From Chrysoporthe austroafricana (lineage: Eukaryota; Ascomycota; Sordariomycetes; Diaporthales; Cryphonectriaceae): a DNA stretch of 64,000 nt. Shown one piece after another: positions 1-11,641 of the stretch. Made by a program: the position numbers and the translations under genes. The notes under the pieces were generated by a model. The model had not been told where the DNA came from, did no database searches, and was given only the letters and a program-made list of their open reading frames with translations. Position 1 is the first letter of the stretch, and every line of letters starts with the position of its first letter. The DNA lies in NCBI GenBank assembly GCA_001051155.2, contig JYIP02000003.1, forward strand, positions 4,278,001 through 4,342,000. The letters are read 5' to 3'.

Positions 1-406
1 AAACTCGAGTTTAAGAAATCACAGTTCGAAATGCGCAAGACGGGCGACCAATCCGATTCCAGCGGCTTGGGCAATGGTGAGCCGACAATGTCGAAATATG
101 AGGAGAATTGGTGGAGCAACTATTACATGGACTCCACCACGAACACATGGACCGAGAACGCCAGAAAGCACGATTACACGTATGCTGGTGAAGTTGGTGG
201 AGACTCTTTTCTCGACATTAGGGAACTTGGTAAGTCTGGCTAGATTGGGTCTCTACTTTACTCAACTCACACATAATTGTGCACAAACTCACAGTCTCAC
301 AGGCAAGGATTATTGCAAGGATCCCAAAACCGCAAAGTATAATGCGGTGACAAACAACTGCCAAACATACGCCCATGCGTTGTATAACGAAATTAAAAAG
401 CAATAA
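1..406 (+). CDS. 3' part of an unrecognised protein gene (5' end outside window)
   Basis: The reading frame is open from base 1, so the ATG at 31 may be internal and the gene probably begins upstream. A GT-AG intron at 230-302 (donor GTAAGT, acceptor CACAG) joins exon 1-229 to exon 303-406 in frame and removes a stop that otherwise follows position 240. The joined C-terminus ends with the residues VTNNCQTYAHALYNEIKKQ before TAA. A short 'NNCQ' motif followed by a helix near the C-terminus recalls small cysteine-hydrolase-like folds, but this is only a resemblance and no function is assigned. The N-terminal part is polar and rich in Asn, Thr and Trp. No signal peptide can be judged because the start is missing. 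Confidence 0.6.
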   Translation, partial: NSSLRNHSSKCARRATNPIPAAWAMVSRQCRNMRRIGGATITWTPPRTHGPRTPESTITRMLVKLVETLFSTLGNLVSLARLGLYFTQLTHNCAQTHSLTGKDYCKDPKTAKYNAVTNNCQTYAHALYNEIKKQ

Positions 407-933
407 GCATTTTCTCAAAACGAATTGGTGCTCCGGGGAGGGCCAAGCACATTCGCTAGATATAGTCTATACGGTTACTTTAGATAAGTGTCTGTACCGG
501 AAAATAGGCAACACCTCTATAAGTAGAATTTGTGCTGGCACACTTTACAATATATTACACTATTGGCGACAGTTTACGTGGTGAAATAATTACAACTTGA
601 AATGCATAGCCAGTTGATCTTCTCCGAGTTCACTAGTGAAACAAGAATCTCACTTCTTAAGCCATGTCATTGAAAACATCCTCTTGCCCTAATTGCATAA
701 CACGGAGGACGAAATGTTTAAGAAAGTTTCCCATGTCTTGGCTGAGGAATTTCCCTGTGCACACCGGTCATGAACTCAAAATATAGGAAGTAAATTGGCT
801 GATCATCCTTGGATTTTTTCAGCATCACGGTTGTCTATGATACTAAAAGCCACTGACTTCGTAATCTATTATAGCATCATGATGATCATGCTTTGTGATC
901 CCGACGTAGACAGGAAACGGACGCCCCACTCCT
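407..933. other. Intergenic, convergent 3' ends
   Basis: About 530 bases lie between the stop of the partial gene on + and the stop of the SUR7-like gene on -. The sequence is moderately AT-rich, has only short ORFs, and shows no recognisable RNA gene or repeat. Confidence 0.6.
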
Positions 934-1931
934 CTACTTCTCGTATCCGTCGCCCGATTGGTTGTTTCTGAACGCATGAGTTCTTCGCTTCTGGACACAT
1001 TCGACAATAAATTCGAAGAACCAGTAGGACATGGACAGCACCATCAGCGCGAAAGCAGCCCACGTCAAGGCAGCCAGCTTCATGTTGGAGATGACCTCCA
1101 GCCCGATCTCATCACCTCCGTTCTGCTGTATCTGTTCGGCAATGATCCGTGGACCTATCGTCGCAACTAGGCTCGACGCAAGTAGGAGGAGTGCAGCCCA
1201 AAAGGTGAGAGATAGGTTGAGGAAAGACAGGGAGCGGCCAGCATGTGGGATGAGGATAAAGGCTATGAGGGAAGTGAGCATGGCCAGCCCCGTCAGGCCG
1301 ACACTCGCGATGAATACCGCCGCGAGGGCCTTTGCGATCTTAGGCACGAGGTCGAGCTTCTGCTTGACCGAGTCGGAGACGCCGAGCGAGGAGAGAGTGA
1401 AGTTGAAGGGCCCGAGACTGAGCTCCTCGTTAAGCTTGGCCGTGAAGTTGTACGCCGCTGTCGATTTAAATATTAGTTCCAGCCGCACGATTTACCTCTT
1501 AGAGCTACAAGCTACGTCTCATGGGATGTATAGGGCTAGCACTTGCCGAAATCCATGGGTGTCGTGCAGTTCGTCACATTGTGTGTGGCGCCCGGCGTCG
1601 TCGCGTTGGGTGAGAAGTCTCCCTGGCAGAAGTCCATAGCGTGGACTGTGTAGAATTCGCCGATTCCCAGCTCTTGTGCCAGCGTGTCGGCGATCTCGCC
1701 GGTCAACGCGCCCTCCAAGGCGCTCGCTACCGACGCAGGAATGGTCACACCGTCTATGCTGCCACTGTTGATAATACTCTGAACAGCACTTGAGCCCAGC
1801 GCAGACGTGTTGAAAGTGATGACATTGTAGTCCTCCATGAATCCCCTCTTGTATCCTGCGAGTAAGGACAACAGGGAGAGTATGAAAGCTGCGATGGAGA
1901 AAACGAGCGGGACCCCGATGAGAAGCTTCAT
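934..1931 (-). CDS. SUR7/PalI family four-TM membrane protein
   Basis: Exons 1931-1547 and 1457-934 give 302 aa. The start at 1931 (MKLLIGVPL) puts the first membrane helix at the N-terminus; an in-frame ATG at 1982 would add 17 less likely residues. TM1 is at about residues 4-27. A long extracytoplasmic loop follows, with two Cys and several N-glycosylation sequons (including NAT, NVT and NCT). Three more hydrophobic helices come next, then a short basic tail. One N-terminal TM, a large Cys-containing loop and three clustered TMs is the SUR7/PalI layout; members sit in the plasma membrane at eisosomes or in pH-signalling complexes. The 89-nt intron 1546-1458 fits only a GC donor (GCAAGT): the nearby GT alternative breaks the frame. 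The exact subfamily is not resolved. Confidence 0.8.
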
Positions 1932-4774
1932 GGTGGAGGTTGTGCCGTCAATCGATAACTCGGGTATGAGGAGGAGAATCAAGGAAAGACAAAAAAAGAT
2001 ACAAGTCCAAAATGGATAGGACGCAAAAAAAGATAATTCCGTATAACAAACCGAAATAGGATTCGTTGAAGGTGAAGCAGAGGGCTGAATCGGTAAGCCA
2101 CCTGGAGCGGGCCTCTATATTCACATCGTGAACTTTTAGTGACGCATATTGGATCGTATTACATCACTGGTATAAAATGAGCTCGAATTGGACACTGTAT
2201 GGATCCGTAAATTTAAGTTTTACACCTAACGTCACAGAACAATCTTGGAGCCAGGTTTGAGATGTTTAGCTAGTCGAGTCAGCTAGAGACGATCTATGGG
2301 ACGGAACCCTGCGGGCTTCCACTTGAATGACAGATACTAACTATACTGTTCCGGGAACAGGCAGAAGAGGCCCTTTTAACGGCCCCGACCGACATTCATT
2401 TAGCGTGAAAAGGCGCAGCTTACCAGGCACCAGCATGAAAACGATGGTCCAAGAGCCTTTGAAGTCATACCTCTCCACTATCGATAGGTTCTGGTTGGTT
2501 TTTGTCATCTGAAGGGTGTAGGTGTTGCCTGCTTCAGGCTTGCGCAAAACGTCGCTCGTGGTGATGACGCACGACGGGTGGCTTGGCAGGTGGCTTGGTG
2601 AATTCGTGAGGAAACACGACAGACCGGATTATTCCGATTATCGTGCAAGTTGGAATGCAAGCCGATCGATCAGTGGAAGGACGGTCACTGACATCCCAAC
2701 AGTGGTTGACGTAATAATACGAGACTTCCAAGATTTGTAGTCCAGACAATGGGCCCACAGGTCGATCCTCATCCCACGGTGCAAACACGCATAGGACTGC
2801 AAACGGGTTACCGGGACATGCACACCTGGTTCCAATACTTATCGGAACAGCCCTTGAGATGTAATATATTATACATGGAAGCCTTGTATACTTGGCCGAG
2901 CAGCCTTTCTGAGTGAATGTTCTTAGCCGCAGATGAAATCGAGGCATATGGTTCCAACTGAGCTGACTAGGCCTCTTATTGCCACGACTGTCCTGAATGT
3001 AAATAATATTGGACACTTCAGTGATCCAAGAGAGCCTACGGAGACCTGATAGCGTGCTGTGCGCTTATAAGACTCTCTGCCAGGTCGGAAGAGTAACTTG
3101 TCAAGTAATTATGAAGCCATCGCTCTCTCTCACCATTGAGTTAGAGTAATGACATACTTAGTCTTGTCTTCTGTAGAGGAGCCCTTCTCCTTATCAAAGT
3201 TCGCTAGTAAATGGTCAATTATTCTATATCATAATTGACTATTCGATGCGGAATCGTCCTCCTATGGGACAGTTGATCAGCTCCGCTAAGTGGACGTGTC
3301 ATTTCTGGGAGTTCTGACACTATTATTTAGCTGTCTTACTGTGAAATATCGTTTGAGACTGCTCCTGTGCTTAAGCAGGAGGGTGCTTCTGATGTTCTTC
3401 TGTACGTCTCGAATTGGTTTCCCGTTTGATTTAAATGTCTCCTCTAGACTCATCTTGATTAAGGTATTTCTCACTGATCATATCCGACCATTTTCGGAAT
3501 CATCCATAGCATATATCATCAGGCCTCTCGTACTTACCACGTTCGTTGATAGATCCCCGGACAGCACCCAGGCGAGTGAGGCGGTCGCTCTATGTCTTGC
3601 TGGATGATGAAGATGAGCTCCCTTCGAGCTAAGTATGCCTTTGCCCAGCCTCGTCTGTCAATGACAATGCCGAGCGGAGCGAGGACAAAACAGGGACGTT
3701 GGAAGCCCTTCGCGATCCATCTCGTATCGATCATGCCAATTACGTTTGGGCAGGTGAGGGATCTAATGGCTCCACTACGTTGAGTTGTCTGATGTCTTTG
3801 GTAGTCATGTTAGTGATTGGCACGAATGCACAGATACAACGTAGCCGGTCTCAAACTAGATTATCACAAGGCTCCGGATAAGTTGTCGTAGAGGGCCGCT
3901 GGTTATCACGTACCGCACCCGGAGGTGCGGGAAGACGTACGAGTGGGGAACGCTCTCGACAATAGGATCGTAGAGGTCTGCTTGACGCCATGAGTATCTG
4001 AGATGCGAAGAGTATTGCGAGAGATATGCAGCTCGGTTGTGCAATGAATATTACTTTTTTTTTTTTTTTTTTTTTTTAGAAAAAAAAAAAGAGCCTGGTG
4101 TCTCTGGCACAATGTCGGAATTGCTGAACTGAATAAATGAGGGTGGATTGTAGGAAAGAAGTGGGATATCAATGAGTGGCATTGTAGCGCTGACGACGAA
4201 CGCAAGGCCGTAGGATGAAGAAAATGATGATCAGACCAGAATTGAGGAAGTGAAATGCGTGAATCGGGTATACATAGCGTTAGACAGAAGTGTATTGCAA
4301 AAATAGTAGTCCAACACTCGAAATGATGACATAATGAATTCGAATGCTTCTTTATCAAATATGAATCGATTTGACGGCTACCAGGGGGTGCGCAGGAGAG
4401 ACTGGATCACTTCGAGACAGCGCACTTGGAGGGATGACTACAATGTGTCTGGTCAACAAGGTGGACATAGCCGCGAATGACAACCTCCTAGAGCAGCCTT
4501 GATGTGCTTCGTAGCAAGGCTATTAAACAGTAGCATCGAGAAGCAATAACTGTTGGTGCTTTCCATCCACTACCGTCTTTATCTAACACTTTGATACTGT
4601 TGTAGTAATGATTGATTCACATCCACGTTCGCATCCACGAATGAAGGTCGGAGATGCCTTTCAGTCAACGGTACAGGTCGAGGGCGAATTCGCGGGTGCA
4701 GAGCAAGCACAGCACCCACTAGCCGAGTTCTAACAAATGATTTCTCAAGATGCTACAATTCTTGGTTCGTTAGC
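1932..4774. other. AT-richer gene-poor stretch
   Basis: About 2.8 kb without a gene I can support. ORFs up to 160 aa occur, but their compositions look random and none joins across good splice sites into a larger product. One fragment on the minus strand (about 2430-2600) ends exactly at a good GTAAGC donor and may be a relic exon. A T23/A11 double homopolymer lies at 4055-4090. Confidence 0.55.
4055..4090. repeat. T23-AG-A11 double homopolymer
   Basis: A run of 23 T is followed by AG and a run of 11 A. It is a near-palindromic AT tract inside a gene-free stretch. A shorter version of the same arrangement (T9-AAG-A10) occurs at 57645-57666. Confidence 0.95.
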
Positions 4775-5661
4775 TCAAAGAGCGCCCGAGACCTGATCCA
4801 ACACTTGCTGCCCCAACGTTCTCCTGCGTCCAGCATCGCCGTCTCCCTGACCCTGGACGCCCGTTGCAGTAGCAGACGGCGCGTTCTCATCTTCCAGCCG
4901 CCGCCTTAGTCCTTCAAATTCCTGACTCCTCTTGGCGGTGCTCATGCCCACCATCCAGCCCGGTAGCCTCCACCTCATCAACGCGCCAGGCAACAGATCG
5001 TTCCTCCATGCTTCACCCACGACCCATCCGACCGCTGCGCCCAGGAGAGAGCCGGGCCATTGGAAGAGAGCGAGTTGCATTGCGAGACCGTACCGTAGCG
5101 CCTTGTCCGAGAGGGTCACGCCCGTGGCGTCGCTGCTTGCTGTCGGTGACAGGGTCGTGAGGGCCATGCGCCAGTTGTAGATGTGCGGAATCATGGTGTG
5201 GTATTGGGCCAGGACGGCGAAGATAAGGGGTGTAGGACCCGCGGGGAGGTAGTTAAAGAGGCCGTCCGTGAGCGGCCGGAGACAGAAAGTGAGGATGGCA
5301 GGCGTGGTAATGCTCGTCAGCACGTAGGAGACGATGAGGAAAGACTGCCAGAGCGATGTTAGCATGTAATCAAGTAGCAAGAATAGGGGAGATGCAGAGG
5401 ACATACAGCGTATTTCCTTGAGCCCCAGAAGCGCTCAACGACGCGCATGTTGTAGAGCGTCATGACGGCGAAGAGCACCTCTGACGAGTTGGTGCAGCAG
5501 AGCTGGAAGATGAAGGCACGCCATGGCTGGTGGTAGGCCCAGATGTGTGTGTCGACTGAGATCCAGAAGTAGTGCTTCAGGTCGAAGAGTGTCGCTGCAA
5601 CGGAGCAAGAGACAAGGCCGACGACGAGAGTCCTCGTCACCGGCGCATTAGTGAAAGACAT
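4775..5661 (-). CDS. UBAC2/Dsc2-like rhomboid-fold ER membrane protein
   Basis: Exons 5661-5407 and 5344-4775 (62-nt intron, donor GTATGT, acceptor GGCAG, phase 0) give 274 aa. The start MSFTNAPVTR at 5661 is preferred over an ATG 12 codons upstream because it directly precedes the first hydrophobic helix. Several hydrophobic helices follow. The stretch around residues 76-86 (VERFWGSRKYAS) is typical of UBAC2 and the fungal Dsc2/Ucp14 proteins, rhomboid-like pseudoproteases that act with membrane E3 ligases at the ER or Golgi. No Ser/His rhomboid active site is visible. The C-terminal about 60 residues are polar and charged, and I see no UBA domain, which UBAC2 and yeast Dsc2 carry. The gene is divergent from the cis-prenyltransferase. 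Family assignment is fairly secure; membership of a Dsc ligase is inference. Confidence 0.75.
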
Positions 5662-6283
5662 CGCGATAGATGATGGAACTGGTGATGCTACCGGCACATG
5701 TCGGCGGGACCGGGGGCTGAAGATCAGGCCGTCTTCTCTTCTGCTTGTGGACGGATGGATGGATGCCTTATCGTTGTGTACGGGTTACAGTTCTGGCTTG
5801 ATAGCCTGTGATGTCTTTAGAGAATCAAGGGTTTGTTTGGTCGGGCTGGCCATGTCCATGTATAGACGGTTGTGTACTGCTTTCGCAGTTGAAGTGCATG
5901 TGGCTACAAACGTTAGCTGTAGCAAGGGTAAGCTCCCAGCATGGCCGGGCACCCCTGCGAGGCTGCAACTCTGCGGCAGGGATGTGGCCGCCGCAACCCG
6001 GCTGAGAAGACTGCATGGGGGGGCAAACCACCTGTCCCATAAACCCGTGGCTGAGAACACTCGGCACCGCTGGGACTCGCTTCCAAGAGACGGACCTTCA
6101 TCCTCGCTGTCACTTCTGTCCCGGCGTGCGCCCTTCTTTCCCCTCCCAGCGAATCTGACGGTTCTCGAGCATAGCCAGAGTTCATATCCACCACGGCGTA
6201 TGGAGTTTGTTCTGATTCAGGCCCTTCGTCGCGTGTGACCTTCCCTTCACTACGACGACAGGACTCCACCATCGCCTCTCACT
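5662..6283. promoter_or_regulatory. Divergent promoter region between Dsc2-like and cis-prenyltransferase genes
   Basis: These 622 bases separate two divergent start codons and must hold both promoters. I see no clear TATA box or known operator. The last 200 bases before the cis-prenyltransferase ATG are C/T-rich, as fungal leaders often are. ORFs here occur in most frames and look like chance. Confidence 0.6.
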
Positions 6284-7464
6284 ATGTCCGACCTGTATCT
6301 CTCAACCCTTCGAAACTGGCTGTTGAGCTCGCCACCCGCAGAATGGATCCTCAAGCAGACTCATGAGCTCCTGATCGGGGCCCTCAGGCAGGGGCCCATA
6401 CCTCAGCACATCGCCTTTGTCATGGACGGCAACAGACGGTATGCTAGAGGCCACAAGATTGAGACACTGGAGGGACACCATCTCGGTTTTGAGGCTATGG
6501 CCAGGGTAAGCTCTCCGGTCCTGACACCCAGGAACATTCTGTGCTAAGTCAGTATAGGTGTTGGAGGTCTGTTACAAATGTGGAGTGAAGGCCGTTACGG
6601 TCTATGCTTTCAGCCTGGAGAACTTCAACAGGCCCAAGGCAGAGGTTGACGGCTTAATGCTCCTGGCTAAGACAAAGTTGGCACAGCTCGTCCAGCATGG
6701 GGAGCTCATGGAGAGGTACGATGCTCGGATCAAGATCTGTGGAAAGCAGGAGTTGATCCCTGACGATGTCATGGAGATCATGAATAAGGCTGTGGATGCC
6801 ACCAGCAAGAATACCGGGTTGGTTCTTCCGAACAGCTCTCCATTCGCCACGGTTCGAAGAATGTCTAACATTTTTTTTTTCCAGTCCTGTGTTGAATCTC
6901 TGCTTTCCCTACGGTTCCAGAGAGGAAATAACCCAGGCGGTTAGGGCAACGGTCAATGACTACCTAGCACCACCGCCACCAAAGGCCTCATCCTTCTCTC
7001 AGACCCGCATCTCAAAAAATATCAAATCTAGAAGTCTGGCCAAGTCTGATCTGCCGCCCATCGACGAGACATCATCTATGCCTCCGTCCCCAGCTCTTGA
7101 CGGCGTCGACGATTCGGTCTCGTCATCAGTCACTCTGAACCAGCCTGATTCTCCACCAACACGCGGCTTGTCGAACATGACCAGATTGCCCGACCCCGAG
7201 ACCATCACACCTGAGATGCTAACGAATCATATGTATACGGCTGGGGACCCGCCGTTGGACATATTTGTGCGAACCAGTGGAGTGGAGAGACTGAGCGACT
7301 TTATGCTATGGCAGTGCCATCAGGATACCCAGCTCTTCTTTCTGAAGTGCTTGTGGCCCGAGCTCGATCTATGGCGATTCCTACCGGTCTTGATCGAGTG
7401 GCAGTGGAGGCAGAAGCAGAAGGACATGGAAGAGAAGCCTCGCAGAGGCAACAAGCAGCGGTGA
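6284..7464 (+). CDS. Dehydrodolichyl diphosphate synthase (cis-prenyltransferase)
   Basis: Exons 6284-6505, 6558-6817 and 6885-7464 give 353 aa. Introns are 6506-6557 and 6818-6884; the second has a CTAAC branch site and a T10 tract. The family motif [12 protein letters not shown] lies at residues 45-56 (catalytic Asp48), and [11 protein letters not shown] follows in exon 2. Exon 3 starts with [13 protein letters not shown]. The C-terminal signature [15 protein letters not shown] starts at about residue 290. The enzyme condenses isopentenyl diphosphate units into dehydrodolichyl diphosphate, precursor of the dolichol carrier for N-glycosylation, at the ER or lipid-droplet surface. In yeast the Rer2 class works with Nus1. 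A Ser/Pro-rich insertion of about 80 residues (roughly 190-270) separates the two halves of the domain and is longer than in yeast or bacterial enzymes. The product is secure; RER2 versus SRT1 identity is not. Confidence 0.93.
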
Positions 7465-8210
7465 GAAATGGCTCAGGAGGAGACTCGTGTGTGGCCCAGA
7501 AATAAGGCATGACAGTGGCCTAGTATCTGGCCTTGGCGTTACTGAAGACTCGTCGCAGCTTTCCTTCTGACCGTTTTAGAGATGATATCCACGTAGAGGT
7601 CATAGACCGAGAGCACCGTACGATTCACCAGCATTTTCACGTGCAGCTTAGAAGTCACAATTCAATGTTCTCGATTTCGACCCTTTCGGCAAACCCGAAT
7701 GAATTGCGCGGTGTTGAGCAATCCAACACTTTATTCCATAACAATCATACTTTTTTTTTTTTTTTTTGCCCGGGGGGGGACCCTGTGAGCCTACTGGTCA
7801 GGAGTGACGCAATCTCGGCCGAGGAACTGAACGACAGAGAGCCAGCTTACCCGGCCAAACACGACTTGAGCCGCTGCACACCAAATCCGTATCGGCACCC
7901 TTGGTGGCCGACACGTTCCTCGCCTTTTCCCCATTTGATTTTCCTTCCCCCCCTCGACCTTTGTGACCACAGCTCGCACACCAACACTGCTTCAGCTTTC
8001 GCACGGCTTAACAACGAGGAGACATGGCCGCCCGTGATCTGAAGTAGTTTTCTTTCCTATTCCAACCCTTCTCAGCCTCAGTGTCCTCTCCAGGAGCCAC
8101 TGACCGCGCCACACGAAGTGCTCTGCCGCCGGAAATTCCCATCCCTCTCATCGATTGCGACCTTCCACCCCTCCCCTCCTGACCCAACCTCTCCACATCC
8201 GAAGATCAAG
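7465..8210. other. Intergenic and leader of the ING gene
   Basis: This is the 3' flank of the cis-prenyltransferase and the promoter and leader of the ING gene. It holds a T17 tract (7751-7767) followed within a few bases by a G8 run, then a C/T-rich leader from about 7900 to the ATG at 8211. No other feature is recognised. Confidence 0.6.
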
Positions 8211-10553
8211 ATGAAAACCGCAAAGGTGCCTCAGGCTGAGGCCTCGTCCTCCTCGAGTCGGAGATCCCAGCCCGTCCGTCAAGCTCGTACGAATCCCTCC
8301 AGAACAAATCCGGGGTTGAACCGCCTCGCTGGTCGAGATTCGCTTTCTGGCGCCAATGCTGCTGAACAGCCCATCGACATTTTCCCAGGCGTCACACACT
8401 TCGCCGATGCTATAACCGCCCTTCCGAAAGAGCTCGTCCGACATTTCACACTGCTTAAGGAAGTTGACGCCAAGGTCTTTGCCCCAGAGGAGACCCTCTT
8501 CCAGTTGATCGACGCCGCCCTCGAGAACCCGCCTCCTCCACCACTTGACTCAGCACGATCGATCAACAACGATGCCTCCAGCAATGTCGCCCCCACCTCT
8601 ACTCCTATGAGCGCACAGAATAGCTCGAGCGGGATTGTGGCCAACGGTCAAGCTCTGCCACAGCCCTCCACAGACGGCTCCAACGCCCCCAGTGTCTTCG
8701 ACCCGAGTAACCTACCGCGCCGCCAGTTGTTTCGATCGACCGCGTTCAAGATCCAAGAAATGCTTGTGTCGCTGGAAGAGAAGAACCACGTCATATCCAC
8801 CGCGAACGATGCGCTGCAGAAGCAGCTTGCTCGCATCGACGACATTTGGCCTCATCTTGAGGGCGAGTTCAGTGAGGAGGCGAAGTGGGGAAGCGACACA
8901 CACTGGGCATACCCTGAGAACAGAGCTGCGCGTGCGCTCAACAATCAAGCAGAAAAGACCCGTCGCGAGGGCGCGGCCAATTTATCTGCGGCAGCCCAGG
9001 TGATCGCAGAGGAGGCCGCTGCGCGAAGTGACGCCCGGAAGCAAGCTGTCGCTGCCAAGAAGAGCCAAAAGAATCAACACCACGACTCTGAGCACGACGA
9101 CCACGACGGCAAGGGCAAGGAGGGAACCGGCAAGAAGACCAACTCCAAGCGAAAACCTGCCGCGGCTTCTGCTGCCAGCGACTCGCCCGCGACTGTTGGC
9201 CTTGGCATCACCGGCCAAACCGGCGTCAATAGTACGCCTGCTCAAAAGAGGCGCAAGGTCGAGAAGCCTGTCAATGGCGGGACTCCTACAGAGCGGGCAC
9301 TGAACGCCGTATTCTCGAATGCGAAAGATACCAAGGCGAAGCCGTCGGCCAGTCCACGAGCCACACCTGTTCCAGATGGGCCAGCACCGAAGAAGCGCAA
9401 GGCCCTACCAAACTCGAATGGGCAAACGAAGAAAAGGTAGCCCTTTGTTGTTTTTTGTTTGTTTTTTCAGTCTTTTGGTCACATAATTGGGCGGTCGCTC
9501 TAACTCGCGTTTTCTACAGAGCTGGCCCTGGTGCCTCACCCTCAGTCGCCTCCTCACCTGTAACCGGCAACCTTCCTGACACCTCGAAACCTCCCCGAGC
9601 CTCTCCTGCCCCCTCCATTCCCGGCCGTCCAGCATCTGCTAGGGCTCGTCAGAACTCAATTGCGTCAAATGCGGACAATGCAAAACAGCGGCCGCCGTCT
9701 GCGGCGTCAAACAAGCCAAATGGCGGCGTACCGCCGCCACTCGAGATCCCACAAAACAATGGTGCCCGTGGGCCGAACGACACACCCAAAATAACACAAA
9801 TGGAACCCCCAAGCGCGACTGCCAAGACCGATCCAACAAGGCAACAGAGCGAGCGCGCCCCAACACCGTCTTCCGCGACGGCAGCGAGTGTTCGCGAAAG
9901 AAAGGGCTCCATCAAACCTGTGGAGGACGGCGATGCACAGAAGGAGCTCACGCCATCAGCAAATATTACAACGCAGCAAGTTACAACCACGAAAAGCGGG
10001 CGAGCCAGTAAGCCCTCGACACCGGCAATCGGCAGTTTCCCCGACGGACCTCTAAGCAAGAACGGTCGAGCACGGCCGTCCAGGAGTTCCGAAGCCCCCG
10101 GGGTACCCAAACGGAGTCACAAGAAAGGCGCCTCAGCAGCACATGCGGTAGCGGTGCAGAAGGCTCTGGCGCAACAGCAGAAGGCGGACGAAGACACGAG
10201 CAGCATCCATGACGACGACGTAGACATGGAGGACCCGAATGAGGAGCGCTATTGCTACTGCAACCGGGTGTCCTTCGGCGAGATGGTCGGGTGCGATGGA
10301 GATGAGTGTAAAATCGAGTGGTTCCATCTGGAGTGTGTAGGATTGAGAAATGCCCCGCCTAAGAACAGTGAGTTCTCTTTTCGCACCTGCGTTCTGGTTT
10401 CCCTGCTTTCCTTCCTTTCGGGGGCCTGTGATTGCGTGATGGTTGGGAACCAGTCGTTATTGACGATATCCTTCCTTCCCTACAGTGAAATGGTTCTGCG
10501 ATGACTGCAAGAAACAACTAGCGACCAATGGAAAGAAGGTCAACGGCAGATGA
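8211..10553 (+). CDS. ING-family PHD-finger chromatin protein
   Basis: Exons 8211-9436, 9520-10367 and 10486-10553 give 713 aa. The intron at 9437-9519 has branch site CTAAC and acceptor CTACAG; the intron at 10368-10485 has donor GTGAGT. The N-terminal ING segment (about 54-105, with [20 protein letters not shown]) and a second helical part (about 163-215) bind HAT or HDAC complexes. A long Ser/Pro/Ala/Lys-rich linker contains basic stretches ([14 protein letters not shown]) that look like nuclear localisation signals. The PHD finger at about 652-699 begins [16 protein letters not shown] and keeps all eight zinc ligands; its last two Cys are encoded by the 68-nt final exon (KWFCDDC). ING PHDs read H3K4me3. 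Length and motif suit the fungal Pho23/Yng2 group, but Rpd3L (Pho23) versus NuA4 (Yng2) membership cannot be decided here. The ATG at 8211 immediately precedes the conserved N-terminus. Confidence 0.9.
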
Positions 10554-11641
10554 TGATGACTGGCCTGGCCTGGCCTGGCCTTCCACTGCTTATGACAAGA
10601 TAGACGATTCTGATTCGGAGCAAATACGACGGCACTCGGAACGAGAACTTATTATTCAGAGACGACGGCGCGAGATGGAACAGATACCCGTAAATAGTAA
10701 TGGCGTTTTTCACTCTCCTTCATCCTCTGTCGTACCGAAGCTGTGCGCGAGACTAAGAGCTACAAGAAGAGGCCGAATGCGGCGCTTCTTCTAGAGATAG
10801 GACAGATAGATATTGTTTCTGGATGGATACGAAGCACGATAATGGACACTCATAGCCTTCAGCAGGCTCTGGTAATGTGAAAGGCGTCCTGGTGCGCTTG
10901 CGCTGCGCGCGCAGTACGAGGCGGGGTCAGGGGGACCAGTCACTATTTCGGCGCTGCACTCGTTCACTGGGGTTCACGCGCCACGCCTGCCCCGTACGCC
11001 CTGACACAACCTATCCTCCCAGACGGAGGTCTCGAGGGTGCGGTGAGAGCAGTCGGAGCTGACGGGTCGACGAACATATGGCACAAATCAAAAGGCTCTC
11101 GCCGTAGAAGTCATCAAAACTTTTTGCTGAATTTCTGCGCTATCGTCACAGTGCCGCTATGTGGAAGTGCTACACGGGAAAGGCAAGGAAAGATGAGACG
11201 CTGTGTGTGTGGTATCATAAGCCAGGTTATTGTTCCCTTCCCAGACCTCCCTTCACGGGAACCGATCAGGTCAGGAGGAGAGAAAGCCAGAGATGCTCGC
11301 TAGACAATGCCCCTCCCCGTTTCGCCACGCACACACGAGTTCTCCCCAGGTAAATCGTAGGTGACACGCTGACACCGACGCCAGAACTCTGTTTTGAGTT
11401 TTCTTTCCTCGTATCCGGTCCCATCCGTGGTCCCCCTTGAACTCCGCGCAGTGCTGATGAATTGCAATACCCCGCTGAGAGAAAAGGAAGAAAGGAAATA
11501 AAGAAGATAAAAAGAAACAGTAGCATTCATGATCGTAAACCGATCCCTGTGGGCCGTCCCGGCGGTGATGACACCCCCGCCTTCCATGGAGAGAACCCCG
11601 GGCCTCTCGCCGTTCCCCGCGCGCCCACCGGGTATAGCATC
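10554..11641. other. Convergent intergenic region (ING gene / F-box gene)
   Basis: The 3' flanks of two converging genes. A perfect TGGCC x4 tandem repeat lies at 10561-10580, 8 nt after the ING stop. Short ORFs only; no RNA gene is recognised. Confidence 0.6.

Noticed and set aside
2534..3016. 160-aa minus-strand ORF
   Set aside because: Composition looks random, no domain is visible, and the region is AT-richer with many short ORFs.
3906..4358. 150-aa minus-strand ORF spanning the T/A homopolymer
   Set aside because: Its middle is a run of Phe and Lys encoded by the homopolymers, so the frame depends on tract length and is not credible.
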